Assembly (NCBI RefSeq): GCF_029624655.1
Contig: NZ_JARRSA010000006.1
Location: forward strand, 116,486-180,485
Length of the DNA stretch: 64,000 nt
Direction: 5' to 3'
From: Roseicyclus salinarum
GTDB taxonomy: Bacteria; Pseudomonadota; Alphaproteobacteria; Rhodobacterales; Rhodobacteraceae
Part shown: piece by piece, positions 28,891 to 40,381 of the stretch
Position numbering within the stretch: the first letter of the stretch is position 1
How the letters are laid out: each line of letters starts with the position of its first letter
Position numbers and translations under genes: made by a program
Notes under the pieces: generated by a model
Told to the model about the DNA's origin: nothing
Databases searched by the model: none
Seen by the model: the letters and a program-made list of their open reading frames with translations, nothing else

Positions 28891-29127
28891 TCAGCGGTCG
28901 GACAGCGTCACGTCGATCCGGACCCTGAGCGGGGCGCGCGAGCGTGGCTGAAGCCTCGACACGGCATGGGCGAGGGCCGCCGACAGGACACCCGCGATGA
29001 TCACCGAGAATCCCGAGCCGATGTAGATCAGGATGGCTTCGCCGAAGGTCGCGAACCCGAGGGCCCATGCGCCAAGCGCGAGGGGCATGGCGATCATGCC
29101 AGCCAGCAATACCAGTCCCAATGCCAT
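28891..29127 (-). CDS. Small membrane protein, unknown
   Basis: It has 78 residues from the ATG at 29125-29127, which has a strong GGAGGGAGG upstream. Two predicted TMs (about 3-20 and 25-55; ALGLVLLAGMIAMPLALG and EAILIYIGSGFSVIIAGVL) and a basic C-terminal tail (RLQPRSRAPLRVR). No domain recognised. Confidence 0.6.
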   Translation of the reverse strand: MALGLVLLAGMIAMPLALGAWALGFATFGEAILIYIGSGFSVIIAGVLSAALAHAVSRLQPRSRAPLRVRIDVTLSDR

Positions 29128-29504
29128 CGAATCCTCCCTCCGGTATGGTCCGACCCTTCTTGCGGGGTGATGCATGAAGAATGCGGTAAAACTTGGGCGT
29201 GGGAAGCTTTCTGTGTCCTGAATGGAAACAGTGGCGAATTGCCGCCGAAACTGGCGGAGCGGGCATTTCGATGATCCTGGCCGATATGTCGTGGATGCCG
29301 ACGCCAGTTTTCACACATATTGAGTGACTTGCGCTGCATCCGGCCCATGCGGCGCGCTGCGGTTTTCGAAACGACGCTCCTGCAACGTGCGACAGTTCTG
29401 CAACATCGCGCGCATGTCGAAGCTTCGTGTCGAAGCGCCGGAAAGGCCCGGGGACAATGGCGGTCCCGCCGCGCCCCAGTCGATTCGCGGCCGCGCGATC
29501 CCGC
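29128..29504. other. 377-nt intergenic region, no convincing gene
   Basis: More AT-rich than the flanks, especially 29160-29320. It contains a CCGCC/GGCGG hairpin near 29240, CGAAGCTTCG near 29418-29427 and GGGAC/GTCCC (29451-29455/29463-29467) that may mark the end of the trxC transcript. Reading frames across it lack a ribosome-binding site or protein-like composition. Confidence 0.5.
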
Positions 29505-29948
29505 TCAGGCGGGCGTTCGCGCGTGGCTGCGGACGAAGGCCTCGATCTCGGCGGCAGGTCGCGCGCCGGTGAGTCGGGCGACCTCCTGGCCATCGCGGAA
29601 CAGGATCAGAAGCGGAATTCCCCTGATGCCGTAGCGCTGCGAGGCGTCGCCGTGGACCTGCGTGTTGAGCTTGGCGAAGCGGGCCTGCGGGGCGAGCGCG
29701 CGGGCGGCCTTCTCGAATTCCGGCGCCATCATGCGGCACGGTCCGCACCACGGCGCCCAGAAATCGGCGACGAGGGGAAGCGTGTCGTTCCGCTCGGCGC
29801 GGCGCAGGGTCTCGCTGTCGAGGTCGTGGACGCGGCCCTCGGTCAGCTTCGCGCCGCAGGTGCCGCATTTGGGATGGGCGGAGAGCCTGTCGGAGGGCAC
29901 GCGGTTCACGCTTGCACAGGACAGGCAGGTGACGCGGTGATCGGGCAT
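29505..29948 (-). CDS. trxC: Thioredoxin 2 (TrxC type, zinc-binding N-terminus)
   Basis: Cytosolic disulfide reductase of the oxidative-stress type. It has 147 residues. Two CxxC pairs at the N-terminus (C8/C11 and C28/C31) form the zinc site that separates TrxC from TrxA; the redox motif WCGPC is at 67-71 and a cis-Pro in GIRGIPLLIL. The ATG is at 29946-29948. Monocistronic. Confidence 0.95.
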   Translation of the reverse strand: MPDHRVTCLSCASVNRVPSDRLSAHPKCGTCGAKLTEGRVHDLDSETLRRAERNDTLPLVADFWAPWCGPCRMMAPEFEKAARALAPQARFAKLNTQVHGDASQRYGIRGIPLLILFRDGQEVARLTGARPAAEIEAFVRSHARTPA

Positions 29949-30029
29949 GGCGGTCGGGCTCCGCTTGATTGACGATGTCAATATGGGTGCATGCGCCGAT
30001 GCCGCCAAGCCCTTCGCGGGCCGCGCAAG

Positions 30030-30063
30030 AAAAAAGGGGCGCCGCCCTCGCGGGCACGCCCCC
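30030..30063 (-). terminator. Intrinsic terminator of cspA
   Basis: On the minus strand a GC-rich hairpin (GGGGCG...CGCCCC, 30062-30036) is followed immediately by six T residues (30035-30030). It lies 26 nt after the cspA stop codon. Confidence 0.85.
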
Positions 30064-30087
30064 TTCGGTCGCGTCGGTGAAGCGCCC

Positions 30088-30294
30088 TCAGAGGGGCTGC
30101 AGGTTCACGGCGCTTTCGCGGCCGTCACGGCCGGACTCGAGGTCATAGCTGACCTTCTGGTTGTCGGCGAGGCCGGTCAGGCCCGAACGCTCGACGGCCG
30201 AGATGTGGACGAACACGTCCTTGCCGCCGCTTTCGGGCTGAATGAAGCCGAAGCCTTTGGTGCTGTTGAACCATTTCACGGTGCCAGTGGCCAT
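30088..30294 (-). CDS. cspA: Cold-shock protein
   Basis: Single-stranded nucleic acid chaperone. It has 68 residues from the ATG at 30292-30294, starting MATGTVKWFNSTKGFGFI, with RNP1 (KGFGFI) and RNP2 (VFVHIS) intact. Ends in NLQPL. Flanked by a T6 terminator downstream and a promoter about 130 nt upstream, so it is its own transcription unit. Not shown to be cold-inducible; many such proteins are constitutive. Confidence 0.95.
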   Translation of the reverse strand: MATGTVKWFNSTKGFGFIQPESGGKDVFVHISAVERSGLTGLADNQKVSYDLESGRDGRESAVNLQPL

Positions 30295-30612
30295 CGTGAT
30301 GTCTCCTGTAGCGTAGTCCCGCCCGCGGAAGTGCGGCGGTGTGGCGTCAGTCGTAAGCAAATCGAGACTGAAGCCTTGGTAGAGGAGACAGTTGGTCGAT
30401 GCGATAACGGTCGCAGGGGCTATATGGGGGAAAACGGTCGATATCGCAAGGATTCTTCGCCGGGGTCCGGCCCCAATCTTCGTGAGGCGGCCTGGAGAGG
30501 CCGCGCCACGGTCTTCGTCGCGGCGTCCGATTGGGGTGCGATGGCGCGCCGACGCGGGGCCGGCGCGGCACGTCTGGGACGGAGCCGCGTTCCCGCGGCC
30601 CCGTGCGGAGAC
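30295..30612. other. 318-nt region between cspA and ettA
   Basis: Holds the candidate cspA promoter (30421-30449) and a long cspA 5' UTR. Near the ettA end a perfect hairpin GCGGCCT/AGGCCGC (30487-30493/30498-30504, 4-nt loop) may act as an ettA transcript end, although no T-tract follows. No protein-coding gene is convincing. Confidence 0.5.
30421..30449 (-). promoter_or_regulatory. Candidate sigma-70 promoter of cspA
   Basis: On the minus strand TTGCGA (30449-30444) and CATATA (30426-30421) are separated by 17 nt. This would give a 5' UTR of about 120 nt before cspA. Long structured leaders are common for cold-shock genes. Confidence 0.4.
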
Positions 30613-32268
<1,656 letters not shown>

Positions 32269-32430
32269 GGTTCCCTCACGAGGTTTCGCGGGATAGATAA
32301 CGACGCGCCGGGGCAGGGGCAATGCGCGGGCGCGGCCTGTCTCGGCCCGGCGTTGACTTCCGGGGGCTCTCCGACCCATCAAGACGCGCCGACGCCACCG
32401 GCGCACGCCATCCGAAGGAACCCCCTCGTC

Positions 32431-33030
32431 TTGCTGCGCTCCGACCTGCCCCTCGCCCTTCCCGGACAGACCGTCGGCCTGTTCGGCGGCTCGTTCGACC
32501 CGCCGCACGCGGGTCATGTCCATGTCAGCCGCGAGGCGCTGAAGCGGCTCGGGCTCGACCGGGTGTGGTGGCTCGTCAGTCCGGGCAATCCCCTCAAGGC
32601 GAACGGTCCCGCGCCGATCGCGCGCCGCATGGACGCCGCGCGCGCGCTGGTGCGCGACCCGCGCATCACCGTCACCGACGTCGAGGACAGGCTGGGGACG
32701 CGCTACACCGCCGAGACGATCGAGCGGCTCGGCGCGCTTTATCCCGGCGTGCGGTTCGTCTGGCTCATGGGGTCCGACAACCTTGCACAGTTCCACCGCT
32801 GGCAGCGTTGGGACTGGATCATGTGCGCCATTCCCATCGCGGTCTTCGCCCGTCCCGGACGCCGCGTGTCGGCGCGCACGGCCAAGGCCGCGCGGATCTT
32901 CCGCGACGCGCGCTGGCCGGCCGCCGCCGCGCCGCTGGTGGCGCGCGCCGAGGCCCCGGCATGGGTCTTTCTCGACATGCCGATGGTGGACGTGTCCTCG
33001 ACCGAGATCCGGGCGCGCGGCGGCTGGTGA
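32431..33030 (+). CDS. nadD: Nicotinate-nucleotide adenylyltransferase
   Basis: Converts nicotinate mononucleotide to deamido-NAD in NAD synthesis. It has 199 residues. The ATP-binding [13 protein letters not shown] and the C-terminal SSTEIRARG are characteristic. There is no ATG before the conserved start; TTG at 32431, with AAGGA 11 nt upstream, gives (M)[11 protein letters not shown]. The longer in-frame extension overlaps ettA and is unlikely. Start confidence is moderate. Confidence 0.9.
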   Translation: MLRSDLPLALPGQTVGLFGGSFDPPHAGHVHVSREALKRLGLDRVWWLVSPGNPLKANGPAPIARRMDAARALVRDPRITVTDVEDRLGTRYTAETIERLGALYPGVRFVWLMGSDNLAQFHRWQRWDWIMCAIPIAVFARPGRRVSARTAKAARIFRDARWPAAAAPLVARAEAPAWVFLDMPMVDVSSTEIRARGGW

Positions 33031-33124
33031 CGCGACTTCCCGTCCCGCGCAAGGTCCCGCCTGAGGGGTTGAGACGCGCCGCCCCGTCTGCATAGTGAGG
33101 CGGACGCGACCGAAATGCAGGCAG

Positions 33125-34612
33125 ATGGTTTCCAGACGATTCTTCTTGTCAGGCGCACCCGCGATCGTGCTGTCCACGGCGGCGCGCAAGGCGTGGTCCA
33201 GCGCGCCCGAAACCTCGATCATCCCGCTCCGGCGCTCGGACGACCTGTTCCGCCGGTCGGTCCCGCCGCTGGCCGAGGCCGTCGCCGGGCTGCCGGGCCG
33301 GGTGGCCTGCGCGGTCGCCGACGCGCAGACCGGCGAGATGCTCGAGGTTCTCGATGCGCTCGTGCCGATGCCGCCGGCCAGCGTCGCCAAGGCGATGACC
33401 ACGGCCTACGGGCTTGACCGGCTTGGCCCCGGCTTCCGGTTCCGCACCGCGCTCGTCACCGACGGGACGCTGGCGGACGGACGGCTCGAGGGCGACCTGT
33501 GGCTGGTGGGCGGCGGCGATCCTGTGCTCGACACCGACGCGCTGGACGCGATGGCGCGCGCGCTGGGCGAGATCGGCCTGAGGGAGGTGACGGGCGCGTT
33601 CCGCGTCGCCACCGGCGCGCTGCCCTTCATCGACCAGATCGATCCCTCGCAATTGCCCCACGCGGGATACAATCCCTCGGTCTCGGCGCTGAACCTCAAC
33701 TTCAACCGCGTGTTCTTCGAGTGGGAGCGCGCGGAGGGTGACTACCGGGTGCGGATGGACGCGCGGGGCACGGGCGTGTCCCCCTCGGTGACCGTGTCGC
33801 GCATGACCATCGAGGACCGCGATTATCCCGTCTATACCTTCGAGCGCGGCGCGGCGCGCGACGAATGGACGGTGGCGCGCGGCGCGCTCGGCGACAATGG
33901 CGGGCGCTGGCTGCCGGTGCGGCGGCCCTCGGCCTACGCCGCCGAGGTGTTCCAGATGGTGGCGCGAGAGCGCGGCATCGCGCTGGGCGCTCCGGTCATG
34001 TCCGACGCCGCGCCGGAGGGCGCGGGCGTTCTGGTGGAGCATGTCAGCGAAGCGCTCGAGGACATCCTGCGCAGCATGATGCGCTGGTCCACCAACCTCA
34101 CCGCCGAGATCGTGGGCCTGATGGCGACGCAGGCGGGCGGGGTGCGGCCCGCCACGCTGCAGGAAAGCGGCGCAGAGATGAGCGCATGGATGCACGACCG
34201 CCTCGGGGCGCGGAACGTCACCTTTATCGACCATTCCGGCCTCGGCGCCGACAGCCGGATCAGGCCCAACGACATGACCCGCGCCCTCGTGACGGCCGGC
34301 CCGAACGGGATGCTGCGCGGGTTGATGAAGGACATCCCCATGCTCGACGGCAACGGCGTTCCGGTGCCGAACCATCCGCTGGACGTTGTGGCCAAGACCG
34401 GGACGCTGAACTTCGTCTCGACGCTTGCGGGCTACGTCGAGCCGCCTTCGGGCCGGGTGCTGGCGTTCTCGATCTTCTGCGCCGACCTCGAGCGCCGCGC
34501 GTCACTGACCCGCGACCAGATGGAGCGGCCGCCGGGCGGGCGCAGCTACCTCGGCCGCGCGCGCAGGCTGCAACAGGGCCTCGTCGAGCGCTGGGCGGCG
34601 ATGTTCGGCTGA
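33125..34612 (+). CDS. dacB: D-alanyl-D-alanine carboxypeptidase/endopeptidase (PBP4, S13 family)
   Basis: Periplasmic class C PBP that trims or cleaves peptidoglycan cross-links. It has 495 residues. The N-terminus SRRFFLSGAP is a twin-arginine-type signal followed by a hydrophobic run. Catalytic motifs: SVAK (S86-K89), STN in the middle and KTGT near residue 430. A DHSGLGADSRI motif is also typical. The ATG at 33125 gives the Tat signal at residues 3-8. Follows nadD by 94 nt. Confidence 0.9.
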   Translation: MVSRRFFLSGAPAIVLSTAARKAWSSAPETSIIPLRRSDDLFRRSVPPLAEAVAGLPGRVACAVADAQTGEMLEVLDALVPMPPASVAKAMTTAYGLDRLGPGFRFRTALVTDGTLADGRLEGDLWLVGGGDPVLDTDALDAMARALGEIGLREVTGAFRVATGALPFIDQIDPSQLPHAGYNPSVSALNLNFNRVFFEWERAEGDYRVRMDARGTGVSPSVTVSRMTIEDRDYPVYTFERGAARDEWTVARGALGDNGGRWLPVRRPSAYAAEVFQMVARERGIALGAPVMSDAAPEGAGVLVEHVSEALEDILRSMMRWSTNLTAEIVGLMATQAGGVRPATLQESGAEMSAWMHDRLGARNVTFIDHSGLGADSRIRPNDMTRALVTAGPNGMLRGLMKDIPMLDGNGVPVPNHPLDVVAKTGTLNFVSTLAGYVEPPSGRVLAFSIFCADLERRASLTRDQMERPPGGRSYLGRARRLQQGLVERWAAMFG

Positions 34613-34623
34613 GGAGGCGCGGC

Positions 34624-35040
34624 CTAGAGCGTCATGTGCCGCGCCCGCGCGCCGCGTTCGATGGCGGCGGCGTGCAGGCGGTCGATCTCCAGCGCGTCGC
34701 GCAACTCCTCGAGGAAGCGCAGCTCGGTCTGCTCGATCGCCCCGTCCGCGGCGGCGACGTCGCAGGCGATGGCGTATGCAGTCTCGAACAGGCGTTCGGG
34801 AAGCGTCGCGCGCATCAGACCGAACAGCGCGTCAAGGCCGTCCTCCTCCTCGAAAAGGGTGAACACCGTCTCGGCCACGGCCTGCGTTCGGTCGGCATCG
34901 TAGGCGCCGAAGACGGGAAGGTGGTTCACGATCTGCTCGATCTTGAGAAGCTCGGAGGTGCGGATCGCCTCGTCCGAGACGGACACGGCGACCATGACGG
35001 CCACCAGCGCGTCTTCGGGGCTCAGGGCTAGGTCGGTCAT
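34624..35040 (-). CDS. TerB-like domain protein
   Basis: It has 138 residues, all helical and acidic, resembling TerB-like (tellurite-resistance-associated) domains: [19 protein letters not shown] at the N-terminus and [21 protein letters not shown] in the second half. The paired acidic helices suggest metal binding. Cytosolic. Role unknown; no ter operon is nearby. Convergent with dacB, divergent from lysK. Confidence 0.7.
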   Translation of the reverse strand: MTDLALSPEDALVAVMVAVSVSDEAIRTSELLKIEQIVNHLPVFGAYDADRTQAVAETVFTLFEEEDGLDALFGLMRATLPERLFETAYAIACDVAAADGAIEQTELRFLEELRDALEIDRLHAAAIERGARARHMTL

Positions 35041-35157
35041 CGCGCGGGTCCTTCTTCTCGGCTGCGGCGGTATTTATTGACGCCGCGCGGCCGGAGCAAT
35101 AGGTGCGGGTTCGCGCCGGGCCGAGGGTGGCCCGCGACAAGCCTGGAGACCGTGACG

Positions 35158-36804
35158 ATGACCGAGCTGCGCGATGCCGCGATGACCTCGAAGGCCTGGC
35201 CTTTCGAAGAGGCGCGCCGCCTGCTCAAACGTTACGAGGCGGGGCCGCCCGCGAAGGGTCATGTCCTGTTCGAGACGGGCTACGGCCCGTCGGGCCTGCC
35301 GCATATCGGCACCTTCGGCGAAGTTCTGCGCACGACGATGATCCGTCGCGCCTTCGAGGTGATCTCGGACATTCCGACGCGCCTGATCTGCTTTTCCGAC
35401 GACATGGACGGGATGCGGAAGGTGCCGGGCAACGTGCCGAACCAGGAGGCGCTGCGCGAGCATCTGCAGAAGCCGCTGACCTCGGTGCCCGACCCCTTCG
35501 GCACGCACGAGAGCTTCGGGCATCACAACAACGCGATGCTGCGGCGCTTCCTCGACACGTTCGGCTTCGAATACGAGTTCTACTCGGCCACCGACTTCTA
35601 CAGGTCCGGCCAGTTCGACGACATTCTCCTGCGTGCCGCGGAACGCTACGACGCGCTGATGGAAGTGATGCTGAATTCGCTGCGCGAAGAGCGCCAGCAG
35701 ACCTATTCGATCTTCCTGCCGCTGCACCCCGAGACGGGGCGCGTCCTTTATGTCCCGATCAAGCATGTGGACGCGAAGGAGGGCACCGTGACCTTCGACG
35801 ACGAGACCGGCCGCGAATGGACCGTTCCCGTCACCGGCGGCCAGTGCAAGTTGCAGTGGAAGCCCGATTTCGGCGCGCGCTGGGCCGCGCTCGGCGTCGA
35901 TTTCGAGATGTACGGCAAGGACCACTCGACCAACACGCCGATCTACGACGCGATCTGCGAGATCCTGGGCGAGCGCGCGCCCGAGCATTTCACCTACGAG
36001 CTCTTCCTCGACGAGAACGGGCAGAAGATCTCGAAGTCGTCGGGCAACGGCATCTCGATCGACGAATGGCTCGCCTATGCCTCGACCGAAAGCCTGTCCT
36101 ACTTCATGTATCTCAAGCCGAAGACGGCCAAGCGGCTGCATTTCGACGTGATCCCGAAGGCGGTGGACGAATACCACCAGCAACTGAAGGCCTACCCGGA
36201 CCAGACGACCGAGCAGCAGCTCGCCAACCCCGTCTACCACATCCATCGCGGGCAGGTGCCGCCTTCGACGATGATCGTCAGCTTCGCGATGCTCCTGAAC
36301 CTCGCCTCCGTCGCCCATGCCGAGGACCGCGAGGCTCTGTGGGGCTTCATCCGCCGCTACGCCCCCGACGCCAGCCCCGAGACGCATCCCGATCTCGACC
36401 AGGCCGCCGGCTTCGCGGTGCGCTACTACAACGATTTCGTGAAGCCCACGAAGGTCTTCCGCGCCCCCACCGACCAGGAGCGGGCGGCGATGGAGGAACT
36501 TCGCGACTGCCTTGGCGACGCGGCGCGCGCGCTCGACGTGATTGCGCGGAAGAACGCGCAGGAAGGCAAGGAGGCCGACCTGCCCGAGGTCGATTGGCAC
36601 GACGACGAATTCCTGCAGTCCATCGTCTTCGCCATCGGAAAGACGCATGGCTTCGAGCCGCTCCGCGCGTGGTTCTCGGCGCTCTACGAGGTGCTGATGG
36701 GCGCAAGCCAGGGACCGCGCTTCGGCGGGTTCATCGCGCTTTACGGCATCGAGGAGACGCGCGCGCTGATCGACCGCGGCCTGAAGGGCGAGGTCTCGGC
36801 CTAG
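35158..36804 (+). CDS. lysK: Class I lysyl-tRNA synthetase
   Basis: Charges tRNA-Lys. It has 548 residues. The class I signatures are PHIGTFGE (HIGH) and KISKSSGN (KMSKS), so this is the archaeal-type LysRS1 found in many alphaproteobacteria rather than class II LysS. Start is the ATG at 35158 with TGGAGACC upstream. Followed after 107 nt by a DUF4864 gene. Confidence 0.96.
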   Translation: MTELRDAAMTSKAWPFEEARRLLKRYEAGPPAKGHVLFETGYGPSGLPHIGTFGEVLRTTMIRRAFEVISDIPTRLICFSDDMDGMRKVPGNVPNQEALREHLQKPLTSVPDPFGTHESFGHHNNAMLRRFLDTFGFEYEFYSATDFYRSGQFDDILLRAAERYDALMEVMLNSLREERQQTYSIFLPLHPETGRVLYVPIKHVDAKEGTVTFDDETGREWTVPVTGGQCKLQWKPDFGARWAALGVDFEMYGKDHSTNTPIYDAICEILGERAPEHFTYELFLDENGQKISKSSGNGISIDEWLAYASTESLSYFMYLKPKTAKRLHFDVIPKAVDEYHQQLKAYPDQTTEQQLANPVYHIHRGQVPPSTMIVSFAMLLNLASVAHAEDREALWGFIRRYAPDASPETHPDLDQAAGFAVRYYNDFVKPTKVFRAPTDQERAAMEELRDCLGDAARALDVIARKNAQEGKEADLPEVDWHDDEFLQSIVFAIGKTHGFEPLRAWFSALYEVLMGASQGPRFGGFIALYGIEETRALIDRGLKGEVSA

Positions 36805-36911
36805 GACCTTCCTCCCTCCGGATGGCTTCCTCTGCGCGCCGTCGCGTGAAACCGCGGCGCGGGGCGCTATCTTCCATCGCTGGAAGTCCGAGCGTCCAAG
36901 GAGACCATGCC

Positions 36912-37328
36912 ATGCTGCGCGTCCTCATCGCCTGCCTCAGCCTCATTCTCGCCGCGCCCGCCGCGCTCGCCCAGGACCGCCTGGCGCCGAACCCGGATAT
37001 CGAGGCCACGATCGCCAACCAGTTCGACGCCTTCCGTGCGCGCGACGTGGGCGCGGCGTGGCAATACGCCAGCCCCAACATCCAGGGTCTCTTCGGCAGC
37101 CCCGAGACCTTCGGGCGGATGGTCGAAAGCGGCTATCCCATGGTCTGGACGCCCGGCGCGGTCGAGTTCATCGACCTGCTTTCGTTCGGCGGCGTCCTCG
37201 TGCAGCGGGTCGAGGTGATCGACGGCGCGGGCACGGCGCATTACCTCGGCTATCAGATGGTAGAGACCGCGGATGGTTGGCGGATCAACGGGGTGCAGGT
37301 CCTCGACGCGCCGCAGATCGGGGTCTGA
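36912..37328 (+). CDS. DUF4864 secreted protein
   Basis: It has 138 residues with a signal peptide ending ALAQ (about 1-21). The mature part, with FGSPETFGRMVESGYPMVW, matches DUF4864, a SnoaL/NTF2-like-sized domain of unknown function. AAGGAGACC precedes the ATG at 36912. Periplasmic or membrane-attached location is inferred. Confidence 0.75.
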   Translation: MLRVLIACLSLILAAPAALAQDRLAPNPDIEATIANQFDAFRARDVGAAWQYASPNIQGLFGSPETFGRMVESGYPMVWTPGAVEFIDLLSFGGVLVQRVEVIDGAGTAHYLGYQMVETADGWRINGVQVLDAPQIGV

Positions 37329-37346
37329 CCCATGTCCGCCCGCATG

Positions 37347-37367
37347 GCCTTAACCCCGCGTTAAGGC
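37347..37367. promoter_or_regulatory. CtrA-like palindrome upstream of the beta-helix gene
   Basis: GCCTTAAC-CCCGC-GTTAAGGC is a perfect 8-5-8 inverted repeat. It contains TTAA-N7-TTAA on both strands (TTAACCCCGCGTTAA), the spacing of the alphaproteobacterial CtrA box. It starts 19 nt after the DUF4864 stop and 139 nt before the start of the next gene. Confidence 0.55.
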
Positions 37368-37505
37368 ATCCGGCCTAGAAAGGGCCCTCGGTCCGGCGTG
37401 GCAGCGCCGGGCGTCTCAAACGACATCGCTCGCAAAAATCGAGGTGGCCTTTTCCAGGGGGCGCGCCTTTCCCGCCCCTTCGGCCGCGCCGCAAAGGGGT
37501 AAGAC

Positions 37506-39797
37506 ATGAACCAGGTGATCACCGACGGTCTGGCGCTGATGCCGCCCGCATTCTCCGAAGGCCTTGCGGCCTGGTCCCGGCAGGACGGCACGCCCGGCAG
37601 CGACACCTGGGCCACGGCGGCGAACGCGACACTGGTGGCTGCCGACGCAGATTTCGGCGCCTGCCTCGAGGTGGTGAAGACCGACAGCGTCACGCAGATC
37701 CGCCACATGGGCCAGACGCCGATGCGTCCGGGGATGTATCTGCGCGTCTCGGCCCGCCTCAAGGTCCTGTCGGGCAGCCTGCCAGAGGCGCGCATCGCGG
37801 GCTGGGCCGGGGACGCGGGCGGCGCGCAGGTCGCCGGCGTGACGGCAAGCGGGCCCACGGTCACGCCCGCGGGCTACGGCGAGGTCGTCACCGTGTCCGC
37901 CATCCTCGGTTCGGGCGCGCGGGGCGGCGTGGACATGGTCTGGGGCGAGGTGCCGGTCTACGGCCACCTCGGCATCGACCTGACCGGCCCGAATTCGGGC
38001 CAGGTGCGCATCGAGAGCGTCCGGATCGAGGACGTAACCCACGTCTTCCACCGAAAGATGATGGATTGGGTCGACGTGCTGGATTTCGGCGCCGTGGGCG
38101 ACGGTGTCACGGACGACCGTGCGGCCTTCATCGCCGCCGACGCCGCCGCAGCAGGGCGCGAGGTCCTCGTGCCCGCGGGCACCTACCTGATCGGCGACCA
38201 CCTCACCATGAGCGCACCCGTGCGCTTCGAGGGGTCGCTGGTCATGCCGCCGCACGCGCGCCTCGCGCTGCAGCGCAACTACGACCTCGACGGCTATTCC
38301 GAGGCCTTCGGCGACGATGTCGAGGGGCTGAGGAAGGGGCTCCAGATCCTGTTCAACAGCTGGGACTTCGAGGCGTTCGACCTGTGCGGCCGCCGTGTCA
38401 TGCTGGACGCGCCGATCGACGTGCAGGCCGTCGTCGGCAACAAGAACACCTACGCCAACCGCCGCGTGATCCGGAACGGGCAGCTGTCGGCGGACGAAAG
38501 CGCGGGCTGGGCCGACGAGGTGCACACGCGCACGGCAAGCTGGTCCTCGGGGGCGCCGCTGGAGTTGTCGAACGTCGCCAACGCCGCCTCGATCCCGGTC
38601 GGCGCGCTCGTCACCGGGGCGCAGGGCGTGGGTCGCGAGGTCTACGTCTCGGCGGTGAACGCGGCGCAGGGGCGCGTGACGCTGTCCGCGCCGCTCTGGG
38701 GGGCGCCCGCGCAGCAGGATTACGGCTTCACGCGGTTCAGGTACCTGCTCGACTTCTCGGGTTTCCTGAACCTTCAGCGCTTCGTCGTGTCCGACATCGA
38801 GTTCCTGTGCGCCGGCCGCTGTTCGGGCCTGATGCTGCCGGTCGACGGGCTGGTGTTCCAGGTCCGCGACTGCTTCTTCACGGCGCCGAAGGACCGCGGC
38901 ATCACCTCCCCCGGAGAGGGCTGCCAGGGAATGCAGATCGACCGCTGCCAGTTCCTGTCGAACGAGCAGACGCTGCGCGTGCAGGACCGCGCCTCGATCG
39001 CCTTCAACGCCAATGCGTCCGACGTGAAGGTGCGCGACAACCGCGCGGTCAAGTTCCTGCACTTCGGCATCCTCGGCGGCGCGGGCAACATACTGACCGG
39101 AAACCATTTCTTCCAGGGCGACGACGAGACGGACGGCCTGCGCTCGGCCGGCCTGATCCTCACGCGGACCAACGCCAAGACGACGTTCACCGGGAACTAT
39201 GTCGACAACTGCTTCGTCGAATGGGGCAACGAGCACGACCCCGAGCCCGCGATGCAGGGCGAGTTCAGCTTTCACGGGCTGACGGCGAACGCCAACATCT
39301 TCTTCGCCTCGAACGCGACGCCCTTCATGAAGTTCATCCTCATCAAGCCCTACGGCCCGGATCACTACCTCAACGGCATCTCGATCTGCGACAACCTCTT
39401 CAAGGAGACGAACGGCCCCGCGCTCGAGGCTGTGGAGGGGGTGGACGCCTCGGTTGCGCCGCTCGACCTGACGCGGGCCAACGACGTGCTTTTCGCCGGA
39501 AACACGTTCCACGGCGTGACGAAGCGGACGGAGAACCCCGTCGTCCGCCGCGTGGTCGAGAATACGGCCTCGCAGGTCTGGTCGGTGGATCTGAGCGACG
39601 CGCTGCCCTTCGGTTGCGAGGCGCAGGCCGCACTTTCGGTGATACCCGACGGCGCGGTGCGCAACGCGGCGAACGCGTCCGTCTTCACGATGCCCTACGC
39701 CACGGCGCGCGCGGGCTCGGGCGGCCGGTCGGTCCAGCTGACATGGTCCGAACCGGTGCGCGGCGCGGTGCATCTTTCGGCGCGCTGCGACAGCTGA
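37506..39797 (+). CDS. Right-handed parallel beta-helix protein (pectate-lyase/GH28-related superfamily)
   Basis: It has 763 residues. Residues about 1-185 form a beta-rich N-terminal domain, possibly carbohydrate-binding. From about 188 the motif VLDFGAVGDGVTDDRAAF marks the start of a pectate-lyase-3 type beta-helix, with repeated N/G-rich turns (residues about 400-650) and a C-terminal beta domain. No signal peptide or RTX repeats are visible. AAAGGGGT precedes the ATG. It resembles surface polysaccharide-modifying enzymes or tailspike-like depolymerases. Role unknown. Flanked by a CtrA-like palindrome. Confidence 0.75.
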   Translation: MNQVITDGLALMPPAFSEGLAAWSRQDGTPGSDTWATAANATLVAADADFGACLEVVKTDSVTQIRHMGQTPMRPGMYLRVSARLKVLSGSLPEARIAGWAGDAGGAQVAGVTASGPTVTPAGYGEVVTVSAILGSGARGGVDMVWGEVPVYGHLGIDLTGPNSGQVRIESVRIEDVTHVFHRKMMDWVDVLDFGAVGDGVTDDRAAFIAADAAAAGREVLVPAGTYLIGDHLTMSAPVRFEGSLVMPPHARLALQRNYDLDGYSEAFGDDVEGLRKGLQILFNSWDFEAFDLCGRRVMLDAPIDVQAVVGNKNTYANRRVIRNGQLSADESAGWADEVHTRTASWSSGAPLELSNVANAASIPVGALVTGAQGVGREVYVSAVNAAQGRVTLSAPLWGAPAQQDYGFTRFRYLLDFSGFLNLQRFVVSDIEFLCAGRCSGLMLPVDGLVFQVRDCFFTAPKDRGITSPGEGCQGMQIDRCQFLSNEQTLRVQDRASIAFNANASDVKVRDNRAVKFLHFGILGGAGNILTGNHFFQGDDETDGLRSAGLILTRTNAKTTFTGNYVDNCFVEWGNEHDPEPAMQGEFSFHGLTANANIFFASNATPFMKFILIKPYGPDHYLNGISICDNLFKETNGPALEAVEGVDASVAPLDLTRANDVLFAGNTFHGVTKRTENPVVRRVVENTASQVWSVDLSDALPFGCEAQAALSVIPDGAVRNAANASVFTMPYATARAGSGGRSVQLTWSEPVRGAVHLSARCDS

Positions 39798-39837
39798 CGC
39801 GGGCCGTCCCCGTCCGGTCCGGCCCCTGGCACCGCCG

Positions 39838-39854
39838 CCGGGGGTTTCCCCCGG
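39838..39854 (+). terminator. Hairpin after the beta-helix gene
   Basis: CCGGGGG-TTT-CCCCCGG is a perfect 7-bp stem. No T-tract follows, so it is only terminator-like. Confidence 0.35.
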
Positions 39855-39901
39855 CCGGCCGGCAGGCTAGCTCGTCACCCGACGACACGACGAGGCCAGA
39901 C

Positions 39902-40378
39902 ATGACCGCCCTTCCGGTTGAAAACGTGCAGGACTACCCCCGCCCGCCAGCGCTCGAGCGCGTGACCGAACGCCTGCGCGTCGTGTTCGGCGGCGTCACG
40001 ATCGCCGACACCACGCGCGCCTTCCGCGTCCTCGAGACGCACCACGCGCCGACCTACTACCTCCCCCCGGAGGACGTGCTGCCCGTCGCCCTCGTGCCCT
40101 CGACGCGCGAGACGTTCTGCGAGTGGAAGGGCAGGGCGGCCTATTTCGACATCGTCCTCGACACGCGTCGCTCGCGCAACGCAGCCTGGTGCTATCCCGC
40201 GCCGGTGGCGGCCTATGCGGCGTTGAAGGACCACCTGTCGTTCTACGCGGGATCGGTCGACGAGGCGTGGGTCGGGGACATGAAGGTCGCCCCCCAGCCG
40301 GGCGACTTCTACGGCGGCTGGGTGACGCCGAACCTGACCGGCCGGATCAAGGGCGCGGCTGGAACGCTGCACTGGTAG
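39902..40378 (+). CDS. DUF427 domain protein
   Basis: It has 158 residues with the DUF427 hallmarks CEWKGRAAYFDI and WCYPAPVAAY. Function is unknown in the family; it is small and cytosolic. GAGGCC precedes the ATG at 39902. Ends 3 nt from the convergent HugZ-like gene. Confidence 0.85.
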   Translation: MTALPVENVQDYPRPPALERVTERLRVVFGGVTIADTTRAFRVLETHHAPTYYLPPEDVLPVALVPSTRETFCEWKGRAAYFDIVLDTRRSRNAAWCYPAPVAAYAALKDHLSFYAGSVDEAWVGDMKVAPQPGDFYGGWVTPNLTGRIKGAAGTLHW

Positions 40379-40381
40379 GGG

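Noticed and set aside
37416..39773. 785-codon minus-strand frame opposite the beta-helix gene
   Set aside because: Arg/His-rich shadow frame with no recognisable motif; the plus-strand protein has a clear domain start and ribosome-binding site.
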